A stretch of 13,155 nucleotides of DNA from Bacteroidia bacterium (GTDB lineage Bacteria; Bacteroidota; Bacteroidia; AKYH767-A; OLB10): positions 1-13,155 of the forward strand of contig JANWID010000017.1 of NCBI GenBank assembly GCA_025450095.1. The letters are read 5' to 3'. The notes beneath the pieces were generated by a model. That model was not told the origin of the DNA. It saw only the letters and a program-made list of their open reading frames with translations, and searched no databases. A program made the position numbers and the translations under genes. Below are positions 1 through 8,900 of this stretch, piece by piece (the stretch's first letter is position 1; the number at the start of each line of letters is the position of its first letter).

Positions 1-1
1 A

Positions 2-724
2 AACTGGATCATTGATGTTCCCGATCCAAGCGTGACTATAGGAAGAAAATGTAATCCGTTTAAAGTGGAGATGGTAATCAGGGGATACCTGGCTGGTCAT
101 GCATGGCGAACTTATAAATCCGGTAAATGTATTCTTTGTGGTGTAACGCTTCCCGAAGGACTGAAAGAAAACGACAGGCTGCATGAACCTATCATCACAC
201 CAACCACAAACAGTGACCACGGGCACGACCAGGATATATCAAGGGAAGAAATATTAATGCAAAAAATCGTCAGTGAAGAGGATTATTCCGTGCTTGAAGA
301 TTATACACGCAAATTATTTCAACGTGGTTCTGAAATGGCGCAAGAAAGAGGTTTGCTGCTTGTGGATACCAAATATGAATTCGGAAAGTATGGTGATACT
401 ATTTTATTGATCGACGAAATTCATACACCCGATTCATCACGGTATTTTTATTCAGAAGGCTACCAGGAACGCCAGCAAAAAAATGAATCGCAAAAACAAT
501 TATCAAAGGAATTTTTACGTCAGTGGCTGATCGAAAATAATTTTCAGGGACTCGAAGGTCAGCAGGTACCCGAAATGAACGATGGTATTGTAAATGATGT
601 TTCACAAAGGTATATAGAGCTCTACGAAAAAATAAGAGGTGAAAAATTTATAAAGGCAGATACCGGAAATATAAATGAACGGGTGGAGAAGAACGTTCTT
701 AAAAGCCTTCAGAAATTTCGGTAA
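2..724 (+). CDS. purC: SAICAR synthase (phosphoribosylaminoimidazole-succinocarboxamide synthase), 5' truncated
   Basis: This cytosolic enzyme joins CAIR and aspartate, using ATP, to form SAICAR in de novo purine synthesis. The reading frame is open from base 2, and its first residues ([10 protein letters not shown]) run straight into the conserved [20 protein letters not shown] block. The gene therefore starts left of the window, and the GTG at 32 is internal. The second family signature is intact ([10 protein letters not shown], followed by [13 protein letters not shown]). The GHAWRTY and GHDQDIS blocks place it in the longer SAICAR synthase type found in Bacteroidota and yeast Ade1 rather than the short E. 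coli type. The ATP-binding N-terminus is missing. One oddity is [11 protein letters not shown], where relatives I recall have TPTTKA..GHD, so Asn replaces a usual Lys. It converges on the next gene with only 5 bases between stops. Confidence 0.95.
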   Translation, partial: NWIIDVPDPSVTIGRKCNPFKVEMVIRGYLAGHAWRTYKSGKCILCGVTLPEGLKENDRLHEPIITPTTNSDHGHDQDISREEILMQKIVSEEDYSVLEDYTRKLFQRGSEMAQERGLLLVDTKYEFGKYGDTILLIDEIHTPDSSRYFYSEGYQERQQKNESQKQLSKEFLRQWLIENNFQGLEGQQVPEMNDGIVNDVSQRYIELYEKIRGEKFIKADTGNINERVEKNVLKSLQKFR

Positions 725-729
725 TCAAC

Positions 730-1269
730 TTATTCTTTTGACTTTTCTCCCACAAAGTGATCCTCATCATTCCTGAATAACACATTAAATGTAGTCAGGC
801 TGCCGTATATCCTGGTCAGGTATTGCTGAAGGTTCACCTTATCTTCCTCTGACATTTTATCATGAGCATTAATGCGTTGCTCCATAACACGCAACCGATC
901 GCGCAGCATGATAATTTTATTGAAAAATACATCCACCGGAACTTCTTTACCTTTCAGATTGGGATTGGCAGGTTGCAATACGAACTTGCCACCTTTCCAT
1001 TTGTCACCTATTTGAACTGTTTCCTGGATGTCACTGTAACGTTTAATGATATTGGTGATTATTCGTTCCACATCTGCCAGGCTCACCAAATCGCTTTCCG
1101 GTTCAACTGCATCCAGTATTTCAAGATTCACGTATGATTTGGCGACTTCAATCCTTCCACGCTGGATAAATACTACTAAATATGTTTTGGGCCGGATATT
1201 TATAATTACACCATCACCAAATTCAGGGTGACGCACTCTGGATCCAATACCTAATTCCTGGTCTGCCAT
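730..1269 (-). CDS. Conserved hypothetical protein with SH3/Tudor-like N-terminus (179 aa)
   Basis: I do not recognise a named family. Residues 7-55 (GIGSRVRHPEFGDGVIINI, then a run of beta-prone residues) resemble the small SH3/Tudor-like barrel seen at the C-terminus of UvrD/PcrA helicases and in CarD-type proteins, which bind RNA polymerase or nucleic acid. Residues 60-80 look helical. Residues 88-110 carry a Trp/Lys/Pro-rich patch (WKGGKFVLQP, NPNLKGKEVP). The rest (about 111-170) is probably a long helical hairpin rich in charged residues (IIMLRDRLRVMEQRINAH). There is no signal peptide or membrane segment, so it is likely cytosolic. The ATG start is preceded by AAAGAT and no Shine-Dalgarno motif. 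A strong terminator lies just upstream, so it is probably transcribed separately from the EF-G-like gene. A transcription- or repair-linked role is only a guess from the N-terminal fold. Confidence 0.8.
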   Translation of the reverse strand: MADQELGIGSRVRHPEFGDGVIINIRPKTYLVVFIQRGRIEVAKSYVNLEILDAVEPESDLVSLADVERIITNIIKRYSDIQETVQIGDKWKGGKFVLQPANPNLKGKEVPVDVFFNKIIMLRDRLRVMEQRINAHDKMSEEDKVNLQQYLTRIYGSLTTFNVLFRNDEDHFVGEKSKE

Positions 1270-1285
1270 ATCTTTAATTTGTCTG

Positions 1286-1315
1286 CAAATAAAATCAAAA
1301 AAGAGAAACGGACAA
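1286..1315 (-). promoter_or_regulatory. Possible promoter of the 179-aa gene
   Basis: Read on the minus strand, TTG (1315-1313) is followed after 19 bases by TTTATTTG (1293-1286). This fits the Bacteroidota pattern TTG-N19-21-TAnnTTTG with one mismatch. The -7 box ends 16 bases before the ATG, giving a very short leader. The upstream box lies inside the right stem arm of the EF-G terminator. The local sequence is A/T-rich, so a chance match is quite possible. Confidence 0.25.
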
Positions 1316-1354
1316 TATTCAATTACGGTTAATTACCATTGAACATTGTCCGTT
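1297..1354 (-). terminator. Rho-independent terminator of the EF-G-like gene
   Basis: Arms at 1338-1354 and 1307-1323 pair over 17 positions. In the minus-strand transcript 16 are Watson-Crick pairs and one is a G-U wobble; on the plus strand the same position is an A-C mismatch, so the structure is built for leftward transcription. The loop is 14 bases (1324-1337). On the minus strand the stem is followed at once by TTTCTCTTTTTTG. It starts 11 bases after the EF-G-like stop codon. Stem, orientation, U-tract and position all agree. Confidence 0.92.
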
Positions 1355-1365
1355 AAGATGAAACT

Positions 1366-3498
1366 CTATGCTTCCTGGTGTTGTTGCTTTTGATATTCTT
1401 CAGTAAGCTTTTTTTGCAGTTCGGGTGGTACCGGAAGATATTCTGAAAACGTACTTCTGATACGTGCACGACCCTGAGTAATGGACCGCAATGATACACA
1501 TGATTTATCAAGTTCGGCAAGCGGAGTACGTGCTTTGATCACCTGGTTGCCACCACGACTGTCCATTCCGGTAATTACCGAGCGCCGTGATTGCAGCTCG
1601 CTCATTACATCTCCCATAAGTTCTTCCGGCATTTCAATTTCTACATCATATATCGGCTCCAGTAACTGGGGTTCTGCCTGGTGAAATGCGTCTTTGAATG
1701 CCATCATTCCTGCAATCTTAAACGAAATATCATTTGAATCAACCGGGTGCATTTTTCCGTCATAAACACTTACAGCGATATCTCGTACATAAGAACCGGT
1801 CAGTGGACCTTCATTCATTTTATCCATTACACCTTTTAAAATAGATGGAATAAACCGTGAATCGATCACGCCACCCGTAATGCAGTTATTGAATAAAAGC
1901 TTTCCGCCCCATGGTAATTGTACTTCTTCCTGATCACGCACCTGGTATTCCGGTTTCGCTGTTTTGCCATTCTGAATGGGTTCGATTTTCATATATACCT
2001 CACCGAACTGACCTGCTCCTCCCGATTGTTTTTTATGGCGATAGGAAGAATTTGCCGATTTCAGAATAGTTTCCCGGTACGGTATCCGCGGCTTGATAAA
2101 ATCCACATTCATTTTATAAACATGCTCGAGGCGCCATTTGGTAACTGCAAGATGCAATTCGCCTTGTCCCAGTAACAACACCTGCTTCATTTCTCTGTCG
2201 TATTCAACAACCAGTGTCGGATCTTCCATATGAATTTCTGCCAGGACTTCGCTCAGCTTTTCATCGTCCGCTTTATTTTTTGTCACAATTGCTGTACGCA
2301 TTCTGGGTATTGGAAACTCGATAGGTTTGATCTGTAAGTTTGCTCCCTTCCCGTTTAATGTGTGATTGGTTGCCGTATTTTTTAATTTCAGTGTGGAACC
2401 GATATCACCTGCTTTCAGTCTATCGATTGGGTTTCGGTTCTTACCATCCATAATAAAAAGCTGATTAATGCGCTCTGTTACTCCGGTAGCAGGGTTTACC
2501 AGGTCCATTCCAGTTGTAACTTCTCCCGATAATACCTTAAAAAATGTAAGCTTTCCAAGATGTGGCTCCACGAGAGTTTTAAAAACAAATAATACCGGTG
2601 GGCCTGCAGGATTGCATGGCACTTCGTTGCCCTCAACTGATTTTTCAGCAGGCATTTCCACTGATGATGGAGCAACATTATCAATAAATCCCATCAACCT
2701 TCCGCTTCCCATATTCAACTTAGCCGATAAACAGAATACAGGGAACATATCATGATTCATCATGCCTTTACTGATACCGATACGCATTTCATCTTCATCG
2801 AGGTTACCCTTCTGGAAATACAATTCCATTAGTTTCTCATCATTTTCAGCAGCACGTTCCACTAATTCGTTGTGCAATTTATTTGCAGTTTCAAGCTCAC
2901 TTTCCGGTATCGGTAATTTGTCCGGTTTTCCACCACCTTTTGGGAACTGGTACATGGTCATCTTCAGTAAATCAATGATCCCATTAAAACCCAGACCCTG
3001 GTTTAAAGGATATTGTACTACTGTTATCTGTTTTCCGAAAGCTTTTCTTGCCTGATCAAGGGTTGATTGAAAATTTGCGTATTCATGATCCAGCTGGTTA
3101 ATGGCAAAAATGGTTGGTTTCTTATATTCATCTACGTAACTCCACACAAGTTCCGATCCCACTTCAACACCATGTTGTGCATTCAGAACCATTACGGCGG
3201 TATCGCATACACGAACCGCCGAGATCACCTCCCCCACAAAATCATCCAGTCCCGGTGTATCAATGATGTTTATTTTATAGTCTCTCCATTCCGTATGTAA
3301 CGATGTGGCATATACGGAGTTTCCCCGCTCGTGCTCTATCTCATGGTAATCTGAAATGGTATTCTGGTCTTCAATAGTACCTCTTCGGTTAATCAGTCCT
3401 GCTTCAAATAACATAGTCTCGGCAAGAGTGGTCTTGCCGGTTTTCGCCCCTCCCACAAGGGCGATGTTCTTGATGTGTTTTTCATCGTATGCTTTCAT
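1366..3498 (-). CDS. EF-G-like translational GTPase (EF-G paralogue, 710 aa)
   Basis: All five EF-G domains are recognisable: the GTPase domain (about 1-275), domain II (about 300-385), domain III (about 395-470), domain IV (about 472-595, with RHKKQSGGAGQFGEV at 487-501 and the loop-tip His in HPVDSND at 584-590) and domain V (about 612-685, with SRRSVITGMDSRGGNQVIKA). Length is normal for EF-G (about 690-710). The G motifs differ from housekeeping EF-G. The P-loop is GGAKTGKTT (16-24), ERGN (57-60) replaces the usual RGIT, DTPGLDDF (80-87) has Leu where EF-G has the catalytic His of DTPGHVDF, and NQLD (134-137) replaces NKMD. SAK (258-260) is conserved. These traits match the EF-G-like subgroup that includes Thermus EF-G-2, not fusA within a str operon. 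It probably binds the ribosome with GTP; whether it drives translocation is unknown. The last ten residues are Gln-rich. No ribosomal protein genes lie nearby. Confidence 0.93.
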   Translation of the reverse strand: MKAYDEKHIKNIALVGGAKTGKTTLAETMLFEAGLINRRGTIEDQNTISDYHEIEHERGNSVYATSLHTEWRDYKINIIDTPGLDDFVGEVISAVRVCDTAVMVLNAQHGVEVGSELVWSYVDEYKKPTIFAINQLDHEYANFQSTLDQARKAFGKQITVVQYPLNQGLGFNGIIDLLKMTMYQFPKGGGKPDKLPIPESELETANKLHNELVERAAENDEKLMELYFQKGNLDEDEMRIGISKGMMNHDMFPVFCLSAKLNMGSGRLMGFIDNVAPSSVEMPAEKSVEGNEVPCNPAGPPVLFVFKTLVEPHLGKLTFFKVLSGEVTTGMDLVNPATGVTERINQLFIMDGKNRNPIDRLKAGDIGSTLKLKNTATNHTLNGKGANLQIKPIEFPIPRMRTAIVTKNKADDEKLSEVLAEIHMEDPTLVVEYDREMKQVLLLGQGELHLAVTKWRLEHVYKMNVDFIKPRIPYRETILKSANSSYRHKKQSGGAGQFGEVYMKIEPIQNGKTAKPEYQVRDQEEVQLPWGGKLLFNNCITGGVIDSRFIPSILKGVMDKMNEGPLTGSYVRDIAVSVYDGKMHPVDSNDISFKIAGMMAFKDAFHQAEPQLLEPIYDVEIEMPEELMGDVMSELQSRRSVITGMDSRGGNQVIKARTPLAELDKSCVSLRSITQGRARIRSTFSEYLPVPPELQKKLTEEYQKQQHQEA

Positions 3499-3602
3499 AA
3501 GAATAGAGTTTTAGAAAGTTAGATATGGTTATTGGTAGCGGGGAGCTCCAATTAATTAGTCGAATGAAATTAACAAAGAAAATCGGTTTATCAAAATGAC
3601 GT

Positions 3603-3650
3603 AAATCACCTCACTATAAAAAATTGTGATTCAGTTGTTTGATACCAAAC
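3603..3650 (-). other. Intergenic inverted repeats downstream of the YyaL-like gene
   Basis: The 164-bp gap between the YyaL-like stop and the EF-G-like start holds two small inverted repeats: GTTTG/CAAAC (3637-3641 and 3646-3650, loop 4) and AATCAC/GTGATT (3604-3609 and 3626-3631, with an A-run on the plus strand inside the loop). On the minus strand the first hairpin is followed about 13 bases later by TTTTTTAT, which is too far for a classical terminator. This could be a weak terminator for the YyaL-like gene or chance. No clear promoter for the EF-G-like gene was found in the rest of the gap. Confidence 0.3.
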
Positions 3651-3662
3651 CAGCCAATCTAA

Positions 3663-5681
3663 TCAGCCCTTCAACAGGGCAATTGTTGCTTCAGAACTGG
3701 TAACCGGAAGGTGGCACTGACGGTCTGTACACACATATATATTAGTATTTTGTTCAACCCGACCTTTTAACATGGCCAGATTTTCCGAGCTTAATGAACC
3801 GGCAATAAGAATTCCCGCAGGTAAGTCATACTTGACCAGAGCGTTTCTCTCGTGAAGGGAATTTTTTCCGGTAATCACAATTTCTGTGAATGGTTGTGAT
3901 TTGTAAAGCCATAATAGCAGCCAGTTACTATAACCGGAACCATAAGCGGTTAAATATTTTTCCATTGAAAACAACATACGGTTGCTTTGTTCCAGCCATT
4001 GTTCGTTTTGGAAATAATTCCCGAGAAAATACAGGTTGATGGCCATCTGCGAATTGGATGCAGGGATTACATTATCCTGTGTTTCCCGTGTCCGTGTAAT
4101 CAATTCCGGGTCTTCGTCGGAGGTAAAGTAAAATGGCATTCCGTTACCAGAATGAAAATGATTCACTACATATTCAGTATACTGTTTTGCTTTTAAAAGA
4201 TAATCCACGTTAAATGTTACCTGGTAAATCCGTATGAGAGCCTGAATAAAGAATGCATAATCTTCAAGGAATCCATTCACGGTTGCCTTTCCGTTTTTAT
4301 AACTGTGAAACAATTTTCCATCCCGATCACTCATGCTGTTCAAAATAAAATTCACATTTTTTTCTGCTGTTTCCAGGAATCTCTTTTCCGCAAATGCGTC
4401 GTAGGCATCCAAAAAACCTGTTGCCATGAGCGCATTCCATGATAACAGCGTTTTATCGTCGAGTCCTGGCCTCACGCGATTCTCCCGCTCCTGCATCAGT
4501 ATGGACTTCCAGCGTTTTAGTTTTTCTGAGAATTCTGTTTCGCTGATTCCGGATTTTTGAATTATTTCCGGGTCACTCTTTGTACGAAGCAGGATATAAT
4601 TATCATGTTCCCAGTAACCTCTTTCATTTACATTGAAAACTTCGGCAAAAAAATTATAGTCGTCGCCAAGTAGTTTCTGAAGTTCGTTTTTTTTCCAGAC
4701 ATAAAATTTCCCTTCTTCCTTTTCAGAATCCGCATCAAGTGCGGAATAAAAATTTCCGTTTCCTCCCATCAATTCACGACAAACAAACTCCAGTGAATCG
4801 AAAACAATATCTCTGTAAAGAGGTTGTTTCCATTTTTTAAAAGCTTCTGAATACAAGGATACAAGCTGCGCATTGTCGTATAACATTTTCTCAAAATGCG
4901 GAAGTTTCCAGATTCCATCGACAGAATACCTGCAAAATCCTCCACCTACCTGGTCATAAATTCCACCCAATGCCATTTTTTCAAGAGTCAGCTTCACATT
5001 GCTGTTTACTATTTCATCATTATTATAATACAGGTATTTTAACAGGAAAAGATAATTATTGGGAAGGGGAAATTTCGGCGTACGGTCATGTCCGCCTTCT
5101 GTGTTATCAAAATGCTTCTTCCAGTTTTCAATAGCAATTTTTGGAATTTCGTTCGAAAACGCGTGTATTTCTTCCGCTACCTGGATAAGATCGCTGCTCC
5201 GGATTCCCTCTGTCAGTCTGCCAGCATATTCTTCAAATCCTTTTTTGTCTTTCCGGTAACCATCCGCGATATGTAACAATACATTCATCCATTGTGCTTT
5301 TGAAAAGTAAGTACCTCCGTAAACAGGCCTACCGTCCGGTAAAATGAAACAATTCAATGGCCATCCTCCCCGACCGGTCATCAATTGCACTGCTGTCATG
5401 TACACCTGGTCAATATCAGGACGCTCTTCACGATCCACTTTAATACATATAAAAAACCTGTTCATTAAATCAGCCACTTCATTATCCTCAAATGATTCAT
5501 GTTCCATAACATGGCACCAATGACAGGCGCTATAGCCTATGCTTACCAGGATAAGCTTATCTTCTTCCTGTGCTTTATTCAGGTATTCTTCCTTCCATGG
5601 AACCCAATGTACCGGGTTATAGGCATGTTGCAACAGGTAGGGACTTGTTTCTGAAATCAGAGCGTTTGATTTTCCGGTCAT
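3663..5681 (-). CDS. YyaL/DUF255 family protein: thioredoxin-like domain plus (alpha/alpha)6-type domain (672 aa)
   Basis: This is the family of Bacillus YyaL and mammalian SPATA20. The N-terminal thioredoxin-like domain (about 1-165) begins with the typical [21 protein letters not shown] and carries the redox-type motif CHWC (53-56, in SACHWCHVM), then [11 protein letters not shown] (81-91) and [22 protein letters not shown] (105-126). The remaining 500 residues contain the family blocks [17 protein letters not shown] (239-255), [13 protein letters not shown] (261-273), [15 protein letters not shown] and [12 protein letters not shown], in a helical barrel like that of six-hairpin glycosidases and epimerases. 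Length is typical (about 670-700). No signal peptide is visible, so it is probably cytosolic. The molecular function is not established; both a disulfide role and a carbohydrate-related role have only fold-level support. The start is supported by the family N-terminus. It is divergent from nrdJ. Confidence 0.93.
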   Translation of the reverse strand: MTGKSNALISETSPYLLQHAYNPVHWVPWKEEYLNKAQEEDKLILVSIGYSACHWCHVMEHESFEDNEVADLMNRFFICIKVDREERPDIDQVYMTAVQLMTGRGGWPLNCFILPDGRPVYGGTYFSKAQWMNVLLHIADGYRKDKKGFEEYAGRLTEGIRSSDLIQVAEEIHAFSNEIPKIAIENWKKHFDNTEGGHDRTPKFPLPNNYLFLLKYLYYNNDEIVNSNVKLTLEKMALGGIYDQVGGGFCRYSVDGIWKLPHFEKMLYDNAQLVSLYSEAFKKWKQPLYRDIVFDSLEFVCRELMGGNGNFYSALDADSEKEEGKFYVWKKNELQKLLGDDYNFFAEVFNVNERGYWEHDNYILLRTKSDPEIIQKSGISETEFSEKLKRWKSILMQERENRVRPGLDDKTLLSWNALMATGFLDAYDAFAEKRFLETAEKNVNFILNSMSDRDGKLFHSYKNGKATVNGFLEDYAFFIQALIRIYQVTFNVDYLLKAKQYTEYVVNHFHSGNGMPFYFTSDEDPELITRTRETQDNVIPASNSQMAINLYFLGNYFQNEQWLEQSNRMLFSMEKYLTAYGSGYSNWLLLWLYKSQPFTEIVITGKNSLHERNALVKYDLPAGILIAGSLSSENLAMLKGRVEQNTNIYVCTDRQCHLPVTSSEATIALLKG

Positions 5682-5928
5682 TGAAATAGAAGTCAGATTA
5701 AAAGCTTAAGATAATCAAAGTTTTACTTACTCAGGATCTTTGCATTTATACATTCAAAGTATTTACAAATCAGAATAATTATTAGTAAATTAACGTTTTA
5801 ATCATTCAGTTAAATTCAGAAAAGCGAATTTAAACCGCCAGGTGTTCATATTAAGTCTTATTTCATGATATCTGTCATTTTTCCGGCATCGAACGGTTGC
5901 GTTTTTTGATCGCTTATTATAATGTGAT
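5682..5928. other. Divergent intergenic region between the YyaL-like gene and nrdJ
   Basis: These 247 A/T-rich bases must hold the promoters for both divergent genes. I found no full Bacteroidota promoter match. The nearest on the plus strand is GATCTTTG at 5735-5742 (7 of 8 to TAnnTTTG), and there is no upstream box at the right distance. A 6-bp inverted repeat ATTTAC/GTAAAT (5761-5766 and 5785-5790) and a 5-bp one, ATTAA/TTAAT (5789-5793 and 5798-5802), are within chance for such composition. There is no cobalamin riboswitch B12 box and no NrdR-box pair. Confidence 0.5.
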
Positions 5929-8900
5929 ATGAAAAAATCAAAAGACCTTCAAAATAAAAAGGGGTTGAATTTCAACCGCTATTTTACACAGTCCGGAAAG
6001 GATGTTTTTGCGAATTTCCGTTATGAATCCAGGACAAGTTCCATACGCAATCCATCCGGCGATGAAGTTTTTCGAATGGACCATGTTGAAGTTCCCGAAT
6101 CCTGGTCGCAGGTGGCTACCGACATTCTTGCCCAAAAGTACTTCCGCAAAACGGGGATGCCTCTCGGTAATGGAAAAACCGGATCTGAAAATTCCATACG
6201 GCAGGTTGTGCACCGGCTGGCCGCGACCTGGTGCATGATCGGAGAAGAACATGGCTATTTTGCATCGTCTGAGGACAGCAAAACATTTTATGATGAGCTG
6301 GTATATATGATGCTATCGCAGATGGCAGCTCCAAATTCCCCGCAATGGTTTAATACCGGATTATATCATATTTATGGAATAAAAGGTCCTGCACAGGGGC
6401 ATTATTATGTAGACCCTGATAACGGGAAACTGAAAAAATCCACTTCAGCATATATCCGTCCGCAACCTCATGCTTGTTTTATTTTATCAGTAGAAGATGA
6501 CCTGGTGAACGAAGGTGGCATCATGGACCTATGGGTACGTGAAGCGAGGATTTTTAAATACGGAAGTGGTACCGGAACAAATTTTTCAAAAATCCGTGGA
6601 TCAAATGAAACGCTCTCAGGAGGAGGAAAATCATCGGGCCTGATGTCTTTTCTGAAAATCGGCGACCGTGCTGCAGGAGCTATTAAATCAGGAGGTACTA
6701 CACGGCGTGCCGCCAAAATGGTTTGTCTCGATTTAGATCATCCCGAAATAGAAGCTTTTATAAACTGGAAAGCAGAAGAAGAAAAAAAAGCGGCTGTTCT
6801 GATTCAGGCCGGCTATTCATCCGATTATGAGGGTGAAGCTTACCAGACAATATCCGGTCAGAATTCAAACAACTCGGTGCGCATTCCCAATTCCTTTTTT
6901 AAAGCGTTAGAGCTAAATACGGAATGGGGACTTACTTCCCGAACTACTGGTTCCGTTGTAAAAACTGTTCCTCCACGTAAAATATGGGATGAAATAGCAA
7001 GGGCGGCATGGAATTGCGCAGACCCGGGTTTGCAATTCGATACTACTATTAACGAATGGCACACGTGTCCTGATGCAGGTCGCATTAATGCTTCAAATCC
7101 CTGCTCCGAGTATATGTTCCTTGACAATACAGCCTGTAACCTGGCATCGCTGAATCTTGGTAAGTTCTTCGATCCGGAAACAAAAAAAATAAATGTAAAA
7201 GCACTTGAACACGCTTCCAGGTTGTGGACTGTTGTGCTTGAGATTTCTGTGCTGATGGCGCAGTATCCATCACAGGAAGTTGCACAACGCTCATACGACT
7301 ATCGCACGCTTGGATTGGGTTATGCTAACCTCGGAGCAGTGTTGATGTCGGCCGGATTACCTTACGACAGCGATCCATCACGCGGAATAGCAGCAGCAAT
7401 TACAGCTATCCTTGGTGGCACCGCATACAGAACGTCCGCTGAAATGGCTTCTGTATTGGGTACATTTTCCGGATACGAAAAAAATCGTGAACATATGTTG
7501 CGTGTTATCCGCAATCACCGGTATGCTGCTTATCATGCCGATGATGCATTTGAAAAACTCGAAACTATTCCAGTGAGTTTAAATGCGAATAGTTGCCCTG
7601 ATTATTTACTTAAGGCCGCATGTACTGCCTGGGATGAAGCATTACGCCTGGGAGAACAATTTGGTTTTCGAAACGCACAGGTGAGTTGTATTGCTCCTAC
7701 AGGAACAATTGGGCTTCTTATGGATTGCGATACCACTGGAGTCGAGCCCGATTTTGCATTGGTAAAATTTAAAAAACTTTCAGGAGGAGGTTATTTCCGA
7801 ATCGTAAACCAAAGCGTACCGCAGGCATTACAAAACCTGGGTTACGATGCAGGTCAGCGAGCAAAAATTATCGAATGGATTGCGGGAAGCGGAACTTTTT
7901 CAGGAGCACCTTTTATCAATCATGAAACACTTACATCGATTGGTTTTCTGAAAGAAGATATAAGCAAGCTTGAAAGTGGCGCTGTGTCAGCATTCGATAT
8001 CCGGTTCCTGTTTAACTACTTCAACCTTGGTGCTGCCTGTATGGAAAGGCTTGGATTCCGTCCATCACAATATGAATCATTCGAATTCGATCTGTTAACT
8101 GCATTTGGTTTTTCTGAAGATCAGATTGAAGAAGCGAACCGGTTTGTATGCGGAAATATGACTATAGAAGGTGCTCCGGGTTTCAAAAAAGAACATCTTG
8201 CTGTATTTGATTGTGCTAATAAATGTGGGAAAAACGGGAAACGGTTTATTCATCCCTTCGGTCATCTTCACATGATGGCTGCAGTTCAGCCGTTTTTGTC
8301 AGGAGCGATTTCAAAAACCATCAATATTCCTAATGATGCTACGGTGGAAGATGTACGAAGCTGTTACGAACACTCATGGAATCTGGGGCTGAAATCAGTC
8401 GCGCTCTACCGGGATGGCAGCAAATTATCGCAACCACTTTCGAACAGAACTTCCATGCAGAATAGCGAATCAGCACAGGAATTAACCGCTGAAGAAGTGC
8501 TGGAAGCCGCAAAAAAAATCATCCAGGTTTCTTCCGATACAAAATTCAAGCGCCAGTTATCGAGTATCGTGCACCGGAAGATGTTACCTTCAAAAAGAGA
8601 CGGTTTTACACAGAAGGGTAAAGTAGGCGGGCACACTATTTTTGTCAGAACAGGTGAATATGATGACGGAACGCTCGGGGAGATCTTTATTGATATGCAC
8701 AAAGAAGGGGCTTCATTCCGTTCACTGCTGAATTGCTTTGCGATTGCAGTTTCAATCGGATTGCAATATGGTGTTCCTCTCGAAGAATTCGTTGAAAAAT
8801 TTGTCTTCTCCAGGTTTGAACCTTCCGGGAATGTTGAGCATCCTTATATCAAAAGTTCCACTTCTGTAATTGATTACATTTTCCGTTTGCTGGCGTTAGA

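Noticed and set aside
32..34. GTG as the start of the purC-like protein
   Set aside because: The frame is open upstream to base 2 and encodes conserved PurC residues (VPDPS before VTIG), so the gene begins outside the window.
862..1137. 91-codon plus-strand open frame opposite the 179-aa gene
   Set aside because: The minus-strand frame has protein-like composition and a plausible fold; the plus-strand one is rich in His, Phe and Cys without pattern.
3067..3300. 77-codon plus-strand open frame inside the EF-G-like gene
   Set aside because: It is antisense to the conserved GTPase domain and shows no family features.
5761..5802. Small inverted repeats as NrdR or other operator
   Set aside because: Arms of 5-6 A/T-only or nearly A/T-only bases are expected by chance here and do not resemble the paired 16-bp NrdR boxes.
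5897..5923. E. coli-like promoter TTGCGT-N15-TATAAT just before nrdJ
   Set aside because: The -10 box would end 5 bases before the ATG, the spacing is short, and Bacteroidota primary sigma factors use a different consensus.
5938..6252. 104-codon open frame on the minus strand inside nrdJ
   Set aside because: It lies wholly antisense to a strongly conserved part of nrdJ and has no recognisable domain; the same holds for the other short frames inside nrdJ.
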